This document shows positions 56,388 through 64,000 of a DNA stretch of 64,000 bases, piece by piece (the stretch's first letter is position 1; each line of letters opens with the position of its first letter). The position numbers and the translations under genes are program-made. Location of the stretch: positions 1-64,000 of the IMG/VR virus record IMGVR_UViG_3300035695_000002. One strand, written 5' to 3'. The stretch comes from a virus. The notes beneath the pieces were generated by a model. It was not told the origin of the DNA and ran no database searches. It saw only the letters and a program-made list of their open reading frames with translations.

Positions 56388-57893
56388 TTAATCGTTTGTT
56401 GTTTTAGCAGTTAAGAAATATGTAGTTCCTCCTATATTTACAGTGATGGTTCTATTTTGCGCTGTTGGAGAAACAACATTTACAGCACTTTCTGTTATAA
56501 CTCCTTCTCTAGTGGTTCCTGTTCTTGTAAAGAATAAATTAGTTCCATCATATTCCATACATCCAGCCACTGCTGTTGTTAAATTGGTTCCGGAAGTAAA
56601 CTTTAAAGGAGCTAATATTGTTGTTCCTGCTCCTATTACAGCTAGTGCATTTGCTGGCGTTGCTCCTGCTCCTAAACTTGTGATTCCTCGTCTAACTAAA
56701 AGACCGTACTCAATACCAACAACTGCTATAATAGCAGGATTAATATCTAAATATGTGATAGATCCATTTGATCCACCTGTTTGATTTATTGCGGTTGTTA
56801 TTGATACAGCAGTAAATGCTGCAGTACCAGAAGCAGGGCTAAAAAATCCAGCGAAAGATGAACCTGTGATTGCTCCAGAAGTTGGAGTTACTGTATTTCC
56901 TGGGTTAATAGTAATACCGATCCCACTAGTAGCATTCCATGTACTGGGTTGATTAATAATAAACCCTGTATTTACTTGTATTTGATTTGCTACAGCGCTA
57001 GATCCGTTTAGAGTTATACCCCCAACATTACCTAATCCGGCAGCATCATTTATTTTTAATCCGTGAGCTTGAGTTAGTAATATTGCTCCATCTGATGCCA
57101 GTGTCAATCCTCCATTTGTAGAACTACCAGCAACCTTAGATTGAAATATTAAATTAGTAGTAGGGTTTGCAGATCCTTGAACCGGAAGATTATAAATTTG
57201 CCATAATGTTTGAACACTTGCTGTTCCTGTTGTTTTCCACCCCTGACCCTCAAATGTTATTATAGGAGAAATCTGTTGAGCACCTGCTGCTGCTGCTGTG
57301 GAATTTGAAAACCATAAGCCAGCACCATCTACTACAGTAGTTCCTAAAGAAGCAAAGGAATATTTTATAATATTAGTTGTTGTACCTACTATTGTATTTG
57401 GTCCAGATAATGTTCCTCCAGAAGCTAAAAGCCAAGAAAGTCCTGTAGATTGTTTACCATTAAATGTATTCCAATCGGCAGAGGATAAATATCCATTAGT
57501 TGATGTAGTAGCTTGAATAACTTGAATAGTAGTATTTGCTAATAAAGTACTAGATCCTGTTATAGTAAGAACTGCTGAAGTAGCCTCTGTCAAATTACCA
57601 GCAGCAGTGTATGAAGGAGCAGCAGATCCTCCTGTATTATTACCAAACCATGTGTGTGCTCCAGCATTAGACAATGAGAAAGATAGAGATGGAGTAGTGG
57701 TGGGAGTGCCTACAGAAGTAGTAAATAAAGGAGATAGATTTCCACTAGAAAAAGAAGAAACTGTACCTCCTCCACCACCACCTGATATATTAGAAGCTAC
57801 TTGTGTCAACCTTTCCATCTGTTTAGAGATGAAAGATAACCAATATTCTTCTGGTGCTGATTCTGCTCCTATTTGTCTATTAGGTACGGACAT
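56388..57893 (-). CDS. Tail fibre protein, 501 aa
   Basis: The N-terminal 34 residues form an attachment helix (PNRQIGAESAPEEYWLSFIS). A Gly hexamer and a Ser/Thr/Gly-rich shaft with repeated 'TSTNGYLSSADWNTFNGKQ'-type segments follow, then a beta-rich end (NRTITVNIGGTTYFLTA). This composition is characteristic of fibres of aquatic Bacteroidota phages. It should be a virion protein contacting the host surface. Flanked by a tail spike and glycosyltransferase. Confidence 0.82.
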   Translation of the reverse strand: MSVPNRQIGAESAPEEYWLSFISKQMERLTQVASNISGGGGGGTVSSFSSGNLSPLFTTSVGTPTTTPSLSFSLSNAGAHTWFGNNTGGSAAPSYTAAGNLTEATSAVLTITGSSTLLANTTIQVIQATTSTNGYLSSADWNTFNGKQSTGLSWLLASGGTLSGPNTIVGTTTNIIKYSFASLGTTVVDGAGLWFSNSTAAAAGAQQISPIITFEGQGWKTTGTASVQTLWQIYNLPVQGSANPTTNLIFQSKVAGSSTNGGLTLASDGAILLTQAHGLKINDAAGLGNVGGITLNGSSAVANQIQVNTGFIINQPSTWNATSGIGITINPGNTVTPTSGAITGSSFAGFFSPASGTAAFTAVSITTAINQTGGSNGSITYLDINPAIIAVVGIEYGLLVRRGITSLGAGATPANALAVIGAGTTILAPLKFTSGTNLTTAVAGCMEYDGTNLFFTRTGTTREGVITESAVNVVSPTAQNRTITVNIGGTTYFLTAKTTND

Positions 57894-57915
57894 TATATTT
57901 TTTATTTAAATTTTC

Positions 57916-60435
57916 TTAAACATTTTCTATTGTTGCTATCGGTAATCTGGAACTGTTAGTTATACCTGACTGTGTAATCCTCCACTTATAAACTGTAGGA
58001 TTGCCTATGAAATCGGTATTATAAATAATATCCCCCTTTTTATAACCAATTGAGTTTGCATTACTCGCCACAAATACCCCTTGTTCTATTCCTTGCCAAT
58101 CTACCCCAGTAACCTCAACAAGACCATTATCTATTGCATTATTGCTTACAGTTATTGTTGTACTTGTCACAGATATAATATGAGTGCCTTCTGGAAAATA
58201 AGGACTGAATATCGTCATTCTTGGAGCAGCAGAACTAATAGGAGCTTCTCCTACACAATTTGTTATTACATTACTACCACTTATAGCATCTCCTATTACA
58301 AAAAATGGATAAACATTTGGTATTCTACCTATATAAAAATTGTAATTAGTTACAGCATCAATCCCCTTCCCTATATAGGAGAGGGTTATAGTGGATGTTG
58401 CGTCGTTTTTAGCTGTAACTACACCACAACACAAGTACCTATTCGCAATTCCGTATTCATCAAGAATATTAGTTGTTCCATTAAGGAAGATAGTGTCCTG
58501 AATATATACTTTGTTGTAATCATCCCCTGCACTCATCACTATATCTGCTGTAAGATTTATAGCATCTATATTGCTAAAACTTAATGTCCCTGACTTTAAA
58601 GGGAAAAAATACCATTCTTCAGGAGTTCTTGTTGTAGAAGTGGGATTTGTTATATTTGTATTTCTTTTCCTTTTGCGTATCAAAGAACTTGTATTACCAA
58701 GTGGAGTAGATCCATTTCTCCTATTATAACTAATAATCATATCTGATAGTAATAGATATGGAGTATTTTCTGATAATTCTTGTGGTTTAGATACTGTTAT
58801 AATATCAGAACTTCCAAACGGTAAAGTACTTTGAGCACTTGAACAATTAACAAATTCTAATTGTCCTTGTAAATAATAATTAATTGGAAGTTGATTGAAA
58901 TAACATTTATCGAAATAAGCACTTTGACAATCAACTGCTAAAGGTGTATAATAAATAGCTCCGTAAGTAAAGAACATCGAATCAACAACTTTGAGGTAGC
59001 CCCCTTTAAATATTGTATATGCATTATGTATTGCCGGACTTCCGTATACAGGAGCTTGAAAATTGATTCTACAACCCTCTAATGTCATATGACCAAAAAC
59101 AGTAGAACCATTGAGCATATAAAAGCTCTCCAAATGTCCTCTTTTTATAATTATTCCTTTATTTGCAAAAGATGTTAGTTTAGCTATATATCTAACACTC
59201 CCTGCCACATTAAGCCCATCTACTTCAGGATGATCCCCCGTACCGTTACCATAATCAAAAGAATTAAAGATGGTTTCGGTGTGCCCCCAACACTTAAAAT
59301 TATTTATCTGGCATGACCTATTCTGTGATTGTCCAATAGATACTGCACTTCTACAACTATCTCCCCAACAATTATTGATACAGATAGCATCTCCGTTTTG
59401 AGGAGTGATGTGGGGACTTAAGCAATATCCAACAACTAAATTAGCTACTCTACAACTATCGAAAATAATATCTGTAGAGCCTCCATTACCGTCTGCTGAA
59501 TTATAATATGAAGCAAAATCAGGATATATATCAGTTGCTGAAGAATCATTAATAAAAGGATCAACTACAAATCCTGCATGAGGAGAATAAGGAGTATCTC
59601 TACATCCTCCTGAAAAATTAGTTGCTGGATTTTCTAAAACATCATAAACCGATAAGTTAGCAATAGCTGAATTAGCACCATTTAAAAAAATACCATAAAC
59701 CCTCACCCCTTTACATTTATGTAATCCTACCATAAAAGTATTTTTATTGGTTGTAGTTAATTTTGTTTGTCCGGCAGTCCCATCATATACATTCGTCTCT
59801 CCTTCTAATCTAAAACTATTACAGAATTGATTCAGTCCTTGTCTAACCAGTATGCCAATCCCTATTTTATAATTACCAAATGGTAAATAAACATATTTTA
59901 ACTTAGAAACAATAGCACTATCTATTGTCTTTTGAATTGCGGGTTGGTCATCTTGAATACCGTCCCCTAATGCTCCAAACCATCTTACTGACCATTTTCC
60001 TAAAGATAACGCCTCTGGAACAATTGTTAAAGTGGTGTCGAATATTTTACTTCTAAAAGGACCATCAATAATACCACCATTAATAGTTCCTATTCCTGTT
60101 AAATATGTTCCATTTTCAAAAATTAAATATTTTCCAGAAGGAACTGTCACTGTACCACTTATTGTTATTGCTCCTCCTCCTTTTATATCAAATTTAACCC
60201 CTTTTACATTTGAACTTGATAAAATTGTATTTAATTTAGTGGTCATATCAGAGCCATTAGCATAAATACCGGCATTTCTACATGGCACTATACCATTTAA
60301 TTCTAATGCAATCCATTTATTAGTACCGTCATCATAACCAAATACTCCATCATTAGAGTATCCGGCAGGAAATGCAGCCACTTGCATCATTATATTTCCT
60401 CTATCTTGAATAAATGCTCCAGAAGCTACTGACAT
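57916..60435 (-). CDS. Tail spike with beta-helix, 839 aa
   Basis: After a short N-terminal virion-binding region (FGYDDGTNKWIALELNG) comes the pectate-lyase-superfamily motif VRWFGALGDGIQDDQPAIQ (about 146-164). A long right-handed beta-helix follows, with periodic short strands (DIIFDSCRVANLVVGY, INNFKCWGHTE, HMTLEGCRINF). The C-terminal part has a different beta repeat (SNVITNCVGEAP). Such spikes bind and cleave capsular or surface polysaccharide. The active site is not identifiable by eye. Confidence 0.85.
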   Translation of the reverse strand: MSVASGAFIQDRGNIMMQVAAFPAGYSNDGVFGYDDGTNKWIALELNGIVPCRNAGIYANGSDMTTKLNTILSSSNVKGVKFDIKGGGAITISGTVTVPSGKYLIFENGTYLTGIGTINGGIIDGPFRSKIFDTTLTIVPEALSLGKWSVRWFGALGDGIQDDQPAIQKTIDSAIVSKLKYVYLPFGNYKIGIGILVRQGLNQFCNSFRLEGETNVYDGTAGQTKLTTTNKNTFMVGLHKCKGVRVYGIFLNGANSAIANLSVYDVLENPATNFSGGCRDTPYSPHAGFVVDPFINDSSATDIYPDFASYYNSADGNGGSTDIIFDSCRVANLVVGYCLSPHITPQNGDAICINNCWGDSCRSAVSIGQSQNRSCQINNFKCWGHTETIFNSFDYGNGTGDHPEVDGLNVAGSVRYIAKLTSFANKGIIIKRGHLESFYMLNGSTVFGHMTLEGCRINFQAPVYGSPAIHNAYTIFKGGYLKVVDSMFFTYGAIYYTPLAVDCQSAYFDKCYFNQLPINYYLQGQLEFVNCSSAQSTLPFGSSDIITVSKPQELSENTPYLLLSDMIISYNRRNGSTPLGNTSSLIRKRKRNTNITNPTSTTRTPEEWYFFPLKSGTLSFSNIDAINLTADIVMSAGDDYNKVYIQDTIFLNGTTNILDEYGIANRYLCCGVVTAKNDATSTITLSYIGKGIDAVTNYNFYIGRIPNVYPFFVIGDAISGSNVITNCVGEAPISSAAPRMTIFSPYFPEGTHIISVTSTTITVSNNAIDNGLVEVTGVDWQGIEQGVFVASNANSIGYKKGDIIYNTDFIGNPTVYKWRITQSGITNSSRLPIATIENV

Positions 60436-60438
60436 AGA

Positions 60439-60654
60439 TTAATTTAAATTAAATACTGTGAAAGCACTTCCTCCTGAAAATCCTACAACATTTATAGTGA
60501 GATCAGGATAAATCCCTGTGATAGATATATTTGCTCCAGGAAGAATATTAGGAAGAGGACCTATAGTAGATGTAATAAGCCTATCTAAATCAAGATAATC
60601 ATTATATTTCTTCGCAGAAGTTATCCAAAAACCCGTTTTTATATAATGAGGCAT
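60439..60654 (-). CDS. Small tail-associated protein, 71 aa
   Basis: MPHYIKTGFWITSAKKYNDY begins an adaptor-like helix/strand; the C-terminus is beta (GANISITGIYPDLTINVVGF). The N-term resembles start segments of Bacteroidota phage fibre adaptors. Between the spike and spanin-like genes; structural role likely. Confidence 0.65.
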   Translation of the reverse strand: MPHYIKTGFWITSAKKYNDYLDLDRLITSTIGPLPNILPGANISITGIYPDLTINVVGFSGGSAFTVFNLN

Positions 60655-60657
60655 ATT

Positions 60658-61290
60658 TTATTTTTTACCCACTTTTAACTCTAATATTTGAGGAATATGT
60701 ACATGAGGATTAGAAGAGGTCATTTCTGAGAAATATTTCTTCTTTCCTAAAAACCATTTCCTTTTCCAATATAATACTCCATCTATAGGAGCATCTACTT
60801 CGTACTTTAGTACTGCACTGTCTGGAGAAACTTGTTTATAATCGAATTTTGACCATTTGTCTTGTTTTTTCCAATCTTTAGCTACAAATTTGATAGTGTC
60901 TCCTTTTTTATCTATATATGTGATAGTTGTGTCTTTTGGATGGATACGTAAACTATCTATAGATTGAGATTGGACTTGGAAAGCATACTCTAGATTTTTA
61001 TAACTTTTCTTTAATCCTTGGAATTCCTTTAGAAAGGAGAGATTTCCATCTTTTACAAGTTGTTTGATTGTGTTATTTTCAAGAACAACAGCTTGGTTTT
61101 TAGCTACTTCTTCCCCTGACTTATTTTTATAATATTGAGTTTTCATTTGCTCTTTACTAAAAAGCTGTTCTACACCCTGTTTTTGAGCCTTTTCTTCTCT
61201 ATATTTGTTGTAAAATGTATAAAGTAGAACACCAGTTATGATTAGCAATAATACTAACCCTGCTTCTATTTTAAGTCTTAAAGATAACAT
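60658..61290 (-). CDS. Spanin-like membrane protein, 210 aa
   Basis: One N-terminal membrane helix (LRLKIEAGLVLLLIITGVLL) is followed by a coiled-coil region (about 30-110), then a periplasmic beta-rich domain (DTTITYIDKKGDTIKFVAKDW). The topology and position beside holin-like and endolysin genes fit an inner-membrane spanin; homologues in Bacteroidota phages are of unknown function. No lipoprotein partner is seen immediately next to it. Confidence 0.6.
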   Translation of the reverse strand: MLSLRLKIEAGLVLLLIITGVLLYTFYNKYREEKAQKQGVEQLFSKEQMKTQYYKNKSGEEVAKNQAVVLENNTIKQLVKDGNLSFLKEFQGLKKSYKNLEYAFQVQSQSIDSLRIHPKDTTITYIDKKGDTIKFVAKDWKKQDKWSKFDYKQVSPDSAVLKYEVDAPIDGVLYWKRKWFLGKKKYFSEMTSSNPHVHIPQILELKVGKK

Positions 61291-61292
61291 AA

Positions 61293-61490
61293 TTACTCGT
61301 CTATTTTTTCTCCTGATTGTAATTTGAAATATAGAGCTGTTTCATGCCCCACCCATGTAAGAAATAATGATAGAAATACCCACCATTTGTTATCTTGGAA
61401 TAGTAATACAGCACTCATAGCTGATCCCAGTCTACTAACACTGGCTCCTAGGAAAGAATATTCTTTAGGTGTATCAGGAAGATATTTCAT
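61293..61490 (-). CDS. Small holin-like membrane protein, 65 aa
   Basis: Helical hydrophobic segments around residues 13-30 and 36-53 (LGSAMSAVLLFQDNKWWVFL, LFLTWVGHETALYF). Two short membrane helices with charged ends suit a holin or holin accessory. Adjacent to the XhlA-like gene, whose start overlaps its stop by one base. Confidence 0.6.
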   Translation of the reverse strand: MKYLPDTPKEYSFLGASVSRLGSAMSAVLLFQDNKWWVFLSLFLTWVGHETALYFKLQSGEKIDE

Positions 61491-61819
61491 TACTTTACTA
61501 TAAACTTATCTATTATATATATAATAAGTCCCAATGTCATTACAATACCTTGCCAATTACCTTTTAAAGTGTTCATGAAGGATTTATTTTCTTCTACTTT
61601 TGGAGAAATGTCGTCCAAATCTCTATCCAATACTCTAATTTTCTCTCCTACAGTGGCTCTAAGGACAGCTAAGTCTGTTTTTAGGTCATTGTGACTGGTT
61701 TCCAACCCTGTAACTCTACCATTGGTTTTTCTACATTCTGTTAGAGTGTTTTCTCCTGTAATTTTTATTACAGCCAACTGTTCTCTTATTGTTGATAATT
61801 CTTCAGCAATATCTGCCAT
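61490..61819 (-). CDS. XhlA-like holin accessory, 109 aa
   Basis: Residues 1-85 are a long charged coiled coil (EELSTIREQLAVIKITGENT, DLKTDLAVLRATVGEKIRVL), followed by one C-terminal membrane helix (WQGIVMTLGLIIYIIDKF). This is the layout of haemolysin XhlA/phage holin-associated proteins. Likely part of the lysis cassette. Has its own promoter at 61845-61876. Confidence 0.68.
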   Translation of the reverse strand: MADIAEELSTIREQLAVIKITGENTLTECRKTNGRVTGLETSHNDLKTDLAVLRATVGEKIRVLDRDLDDISPKVEENKSFMNTLKGNWQGIVMTLGLIIYIIDKFIVK

Positions 61820-61844
61820 TATTATAATAATTAAGGGATTTATA

Positions 61845-61876
61845 CAAAAGTATGACTAAAAAAGCAAATTTCCAAG
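61845..61876 (-). promoter_or_regulatory. Promoter overlapping endolysin terminator
   Basis: Minus-strand CTTG (61876-61873), 20-base spacer, TACTTTTG (61852-61845), then ATG at 61819, 25 bases later. The -33 box lies in the stem of the terminator for the upstream endolysin gene. Confidence 0.72.
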
Positions 61877-61892
61877 GATTTACTTGGAAATT
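61857..61892 (-). terminator. Terminator after endolysin
   Basis: On the minus strand a perfect 10-bp stem (61892-61883 with 61876-61867, 6-base loop) is followed by TTTGCTTTTTT. It lies about 30 bases past the endolysin stop. Confidence 0.8.
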
Positions 61893-61922
61893 AATGCTAT
61901 AGAGAAATTGAATTATATGGAA

Positions 61923-62429
61923 TTAAACTAATCCATCCCAAGTGGGATCTGTGGATTTAACTATTGAAAATTTATCTAAATTTGGGAGATATTGCCAATG
62001 CCATCTCTCTGATAGTACTGTTCTTACAAAACCGTAAGTTTTAGCATTATGAAACATCCATTTATAGACATCTGGAGGAACATTGAAATCATAAGCATCT
62101 CCGTTTTGATGATTGGAATATCCAGGTTTAGCTGTTCTAGGACTAAATAGTCCATTATCTGCATTTATTAGATATGTCCTATCGTTTATTTTAGTCTTAT
62201 CTATTACATTCCTTTGACGAAATCCATATTGCTCTTCCCAAGTTCTGAATCCTTCATTTAAATGGAGAGTGATATTGTCCTTTTTAGCACCGTTAATGAT
62301 TGATTGTACAAAAGAAAGATAAGAATTAACGACCTTTTTACCATCAATTAAGGAAATCCCCTCATATCTTAGGAGTTTTCCATTGTCATATAAGGCATAT
62401 TCTCCTTTTCCGTTTTGAGATTCTATCAT
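61923..62429 (-). CDS. M15 peptidase endolysin, 168 aa
   Basis: Zinc peptidase of the VanY / L-Ala-D-Glu peptidase group. LNEGFRTWEEQYGFRQR is the substrate-side strand with Arg; YSNHQNGDAYDFN (S-x-H-x-x-G-x-A-x-D, about 114-125) and ERWHWQYL (E-x-W-H, about 151) supply the zinc ligands and catalytic Glu. It would cut peptide cross-links in the murein. No signal peptide, so export depends on the holin-like genes next to it. Confidence 0.9.
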   Translation of the reverse strand: MIESQNGKGEYALYDNGKLLRYEGISLIDGKKVVNSYLSFVQSIINGAKKDNITLHLNEGFRTWEEQYGFRQRNVIDKTKINDRTYLINADNGLFSPRTAKPGYSNHQNGDAYDFNVPPDVYKWMFHNAKTYGFVRTVLSERWHWQYLPNLDKFSIVKSTDPTWDGLV

Positions 62430-62878
62430 TAATAATTTAAAAATAATCGTTCAAATAGATAGATATAATTATAACTTAAGTTTTGTTTGGTTTCTTCTAA
62501 TCTTTTATTCATTATTTCCCAATCTGGGAGTTCTTCAAAAACAATAGTCACTTCACTATCTAACAATTCTTTAGTTTTAGATTGCTTTAAAATACCTAAT
62601 TTTAGATTGTCTTCATCATTTTCCTTATAATCTTCAGGAAGAGTTCCATTATATAATTCAGCAAACCCCAGAAGATTAATAGCTTGAAATTGTTCCCTAG
62701 ACACATTCTCTCCAACTTTCTTAAGGGTTTTATTGGCTATTCTCCTCACTCCTTCACTTATAGATTTTTCATTACAAAACCCTAAAATCTTAACATCTTC
62801 CTTACCATTATTGAAAGATACTCCAGCTAGGAGATTTAAGCATTCATATAATTCTTCTACCTTTAACTTTTTTTCCAT
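62429..62878 (-). CDS. Hypothetical protein, 149 aa
   Basis: ATG at 62878 (MEKKLKVEELYECLNLLAG) is preferred over the upstream ATG at 62902, because that codon lies inside the -7 box of the promoter at 62900-62930. Helical with an EELPDWEIMNKRLEETKQNL C-terminal region. Phages carry this type of helical protein before the endolysin; function unknown. Confidence 0.72.
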   Translation of the reverse strand: MEKKLKVEELYECLNLLAGVSFNNGKEDVKILGFCNEKSISEGVRRIANKTLKKVGENVSREQFQAINLLGFAELYNGTLPEDYKENDEDNLKLGILKQSKTKELLDSEVTIVFEELPDWEIMNKRLEETKQNLSYNYIYLFERLFLNY

Positions 62879-62899
62879 ATTTAATTGGTTTAATTTTCG

Positions 62900-62930
62900 C
62901 AAATATAGTAAAATAATTCAATAATACAAA
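62900..62930 (-). promoter_or_regulatory. Bacteroidota-type promoter
   Basis: Minus-strand TTTG (62930-62927), 19-base spacer, TATATTTG (62907-62900), then ATG 21 bases later. Both boxes match consensus exactly. It also fixes the start of the 62878 gene. Confidence 0.8.
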
Positions 62931-62933
62931 TAG

Positions 62934-64000
62934 TTAGCTCCAATTTCCCACATTTGTTACAGAATTAGTACCTACAGGCCAAATTCTGAAATAAGAATTC
63001 ACTCCCACTATGGCTGCTGAGGCTACACCTAAGCTAACTTGAGGAATTAGTGTTCCTCCTGCATTGATTCTCACAATTCCCCATATTCTAGCATGACCTG
63101 TAGTAGTGGTATTAGCTGCACTTATAGCAACATTGGCTGCCGTATTAAATGATATTAAAGGAGCACTAGCTGTAGCTAAAGTACTTTTAGTAGCTGAAGA
63201 TTGCCAAGTTTGTGAGGTAAATGTAGCCGTTCCTCCAAAAGAAAAACCAAAAGCCCCTGACGTAGAGGACATGGAAGTTAAGGAGAAAAAACACTCAAAA
63301 TAGTAAGATTTTGAACTTGATACTGTTAAAGCCCCATTAGTGGAAGAATTAAACAGTTTTTGTGCTGCTGTTTGAGATGTAAGAGTATATGCTCCTGTTA
63401 AGGATATGAATTGTTCACTGTCTACTACAGATCTTTCACTGGTAGCATGAGTCCAATATCGGATACCGTTAGCATCCACTTCTCCTACACCTGCTATTGC
63501 TGATGTTAATAAAGCAGCACTTGTTAATATAAAAGTTTCTGCTCCAAAAGAAGCAGTTCCAGCAGCATGTATTAATACACCAGGATTAAATGTCTTATTT
63601 CCTGTAACTGTTTGTACAGAGGCTAATACCATATCTCCACTACCACTAGGAGACCCCCAACTTACATTAGATCCATCTGTAGTGAGATATTTTCCTGTAT
63701 TTCCTATTTGAGAAGGTAGAAGATTGGTTATAGCTCCTGCACCGAAAGATGTAAGAGAAGAAGCAGTGACTCCTGATGCTAATGTGATTCCTGTTAATGT
63801 TCCTGCTGCTGCTGCGATAGTAATATTTCCACTACCATCAAAACTTACACCATTAATAGTTCTTGCAGTCTGTAACACTGTAGCACTACCAGCGTTTCCT
63901 GTAATTGTAGTGATTGTTATATTTGATGATAGAGCACTTCCATTAATAGTCCTGGAAGAAGGAACAGCATCTGTAATACCATATCCTCCTAATGTAGTTG
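62934..64000 (-). CDS. Tail fibre protein, partial at window edge
   Basis: The frame stays open to the window end, so the N-terminus lies outside. Visible are 355 codons: a repeat 'RTING...SFDGSGNITI' near the upstream edge, Ala/Ser/Thr/Gly-rich shaft segments, and a C-terminal beta domain (ARIWGIVRINAGGTLIPQVSL). Typical of Bacteroidota phage fibres and similar in style to the 56388 fibre. Probably a receptor-binding or collar fibre. Confidence 0.8.
   Translation of the reverse strand, partial: TTLGGYGITDAVPSSRTINGSALSSNITITTITGNAGSATVLQTARTINGVSFDGSGNITIAAAAGTLTGITLASGVTASSLTSFGAGAITNLLPSQIGNTGKYLTTDGSNVSWGSPSGSGDMVLASVQTVTGNKTFNPGVLIHAAGTASFGAETFILTSAALLTSAIAGVGEVDANGIRYWTHATSERSVVDSEQFISLTGAYTLTSQTAAQKLFNSSTNGALTVSSSKSYYFECFFSLTSMSSTSGAFGFSFGGTATFTSQTWQSSATKSTLATASAPLISFNTAANVAISAANTTTTGHARIWGIVRINAGGTLIPQVSLGVASAAIVGVNSYFRIWPVGTNSVTNVGNWS

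Noticed and set aside
56443-60265. Several plus-strand ORFs of 70-170 codons inside the fibre and spike genes
   Set aside because: They are antisense shadows with repetitive Pro/Val/Thr or Ile/Tyr-rich content, no start context, and lie within clearly coding minus-strand genes.
1-64000. CRISPR array, insertion sequence, integrase or rRNA
   Set aside because: No regularly spaced repeats, transposase or recombinase motifs, attachment-site duplication or rRNA sequence were seen.

Overview
The window is one contiguous piece of a large tailed-phage genome infecting a member of the Bacteroidota. The DNA is AT-rich and almost fully coding. Most genes are short and joined by ATGA or TAATG overlaps. 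Starts are preceded by A/T-rich text such as AAATTATG or AACTATG rather than Shine-Dalgarno sites. The best promoters have the Bacteroidota form, TTTG or CTTG, then 19-20 bases, then TAnnTTTG. The gene set (family B DNA polymerase, DnaB-like helicase, TOPRIM primase, SF2 helicase, UDG-like protein, ThyX, PD-(D/E)XK nuclease, with late genes on the opposite strand) resembles crAss-like and other large Bacteroidota phages. No capsid, portal, terminase or RNA polymerase gene lies in the window, so the exact group cannot be fixed.

Layout, plus strand. Positions 1-18 kb hold about 55 mostly small early/accessory genes: two paralogous phosphoribosyltransferase-like proteins, several lipoproteins and membrane microproteins, a secreted lysozyme-like protein, a GIY-YIG nuclease fused to an XRE DNA-binding domain, and a degenerate polynucleotide-kinase-like protein. 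Several unusually long intergenic gaps hold strong RNA secondary structure and no ORF. Positions 18-41 kb are the replication and recombination module: PolB, AAA ATPase, helicase-loader-like protein, DnaB-like helicase, metallophosphoesterase, SF2 helicase, Sak4-like ATPase, vWA protein, putative SSB, primase, DUF932-like protein, UDG-like protein and PD-(D/E)XK nuclease. It is peppered with HNH, endonuclease VII and GIY-YIG genes. Positions 42-49.6 kb hold nucleotide metabolism (MazG-like, ThyX, a dNTP-pyrophosphohydrolase-like/HAD fusion, class II ribonucleotide reductase), then RecA, a GroES-like protein and two glycosyltransferases.

A perfect bidirectional terminator near 49.68 kb separates the convergent arms. 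The minus strand, read from 64 kb down to 49.7 kb, encodes a tail fibre cut by the window edge, an M15 peptidase endolysin, holin- and spanin-like membrane proteins, a beta-helix tail spike, a second fibre, glycosyltransferases, a fused ketoreductase/C-methyltransferase, a ferritin-like protein and small basic proteins. The late arm therefore combines lysis, host-recognition and glycan-modification genes.

The most interesting signals are: the intergenic structured RNA candidates (positions 27-72, 1899-1989, 4097-4178, 5926-6107, 17558-17682); an amber codon cutting off an apparent conserved C-terminal tail at 3817; a 34-residue protein that copies the N-terminus of the adjacent fibre; a UDG-like protein lacking the catalytic aspartate; terminators that carry the -33 box of the next promoter; and about ten mobile-endonuclease-like genes in 64 kb.
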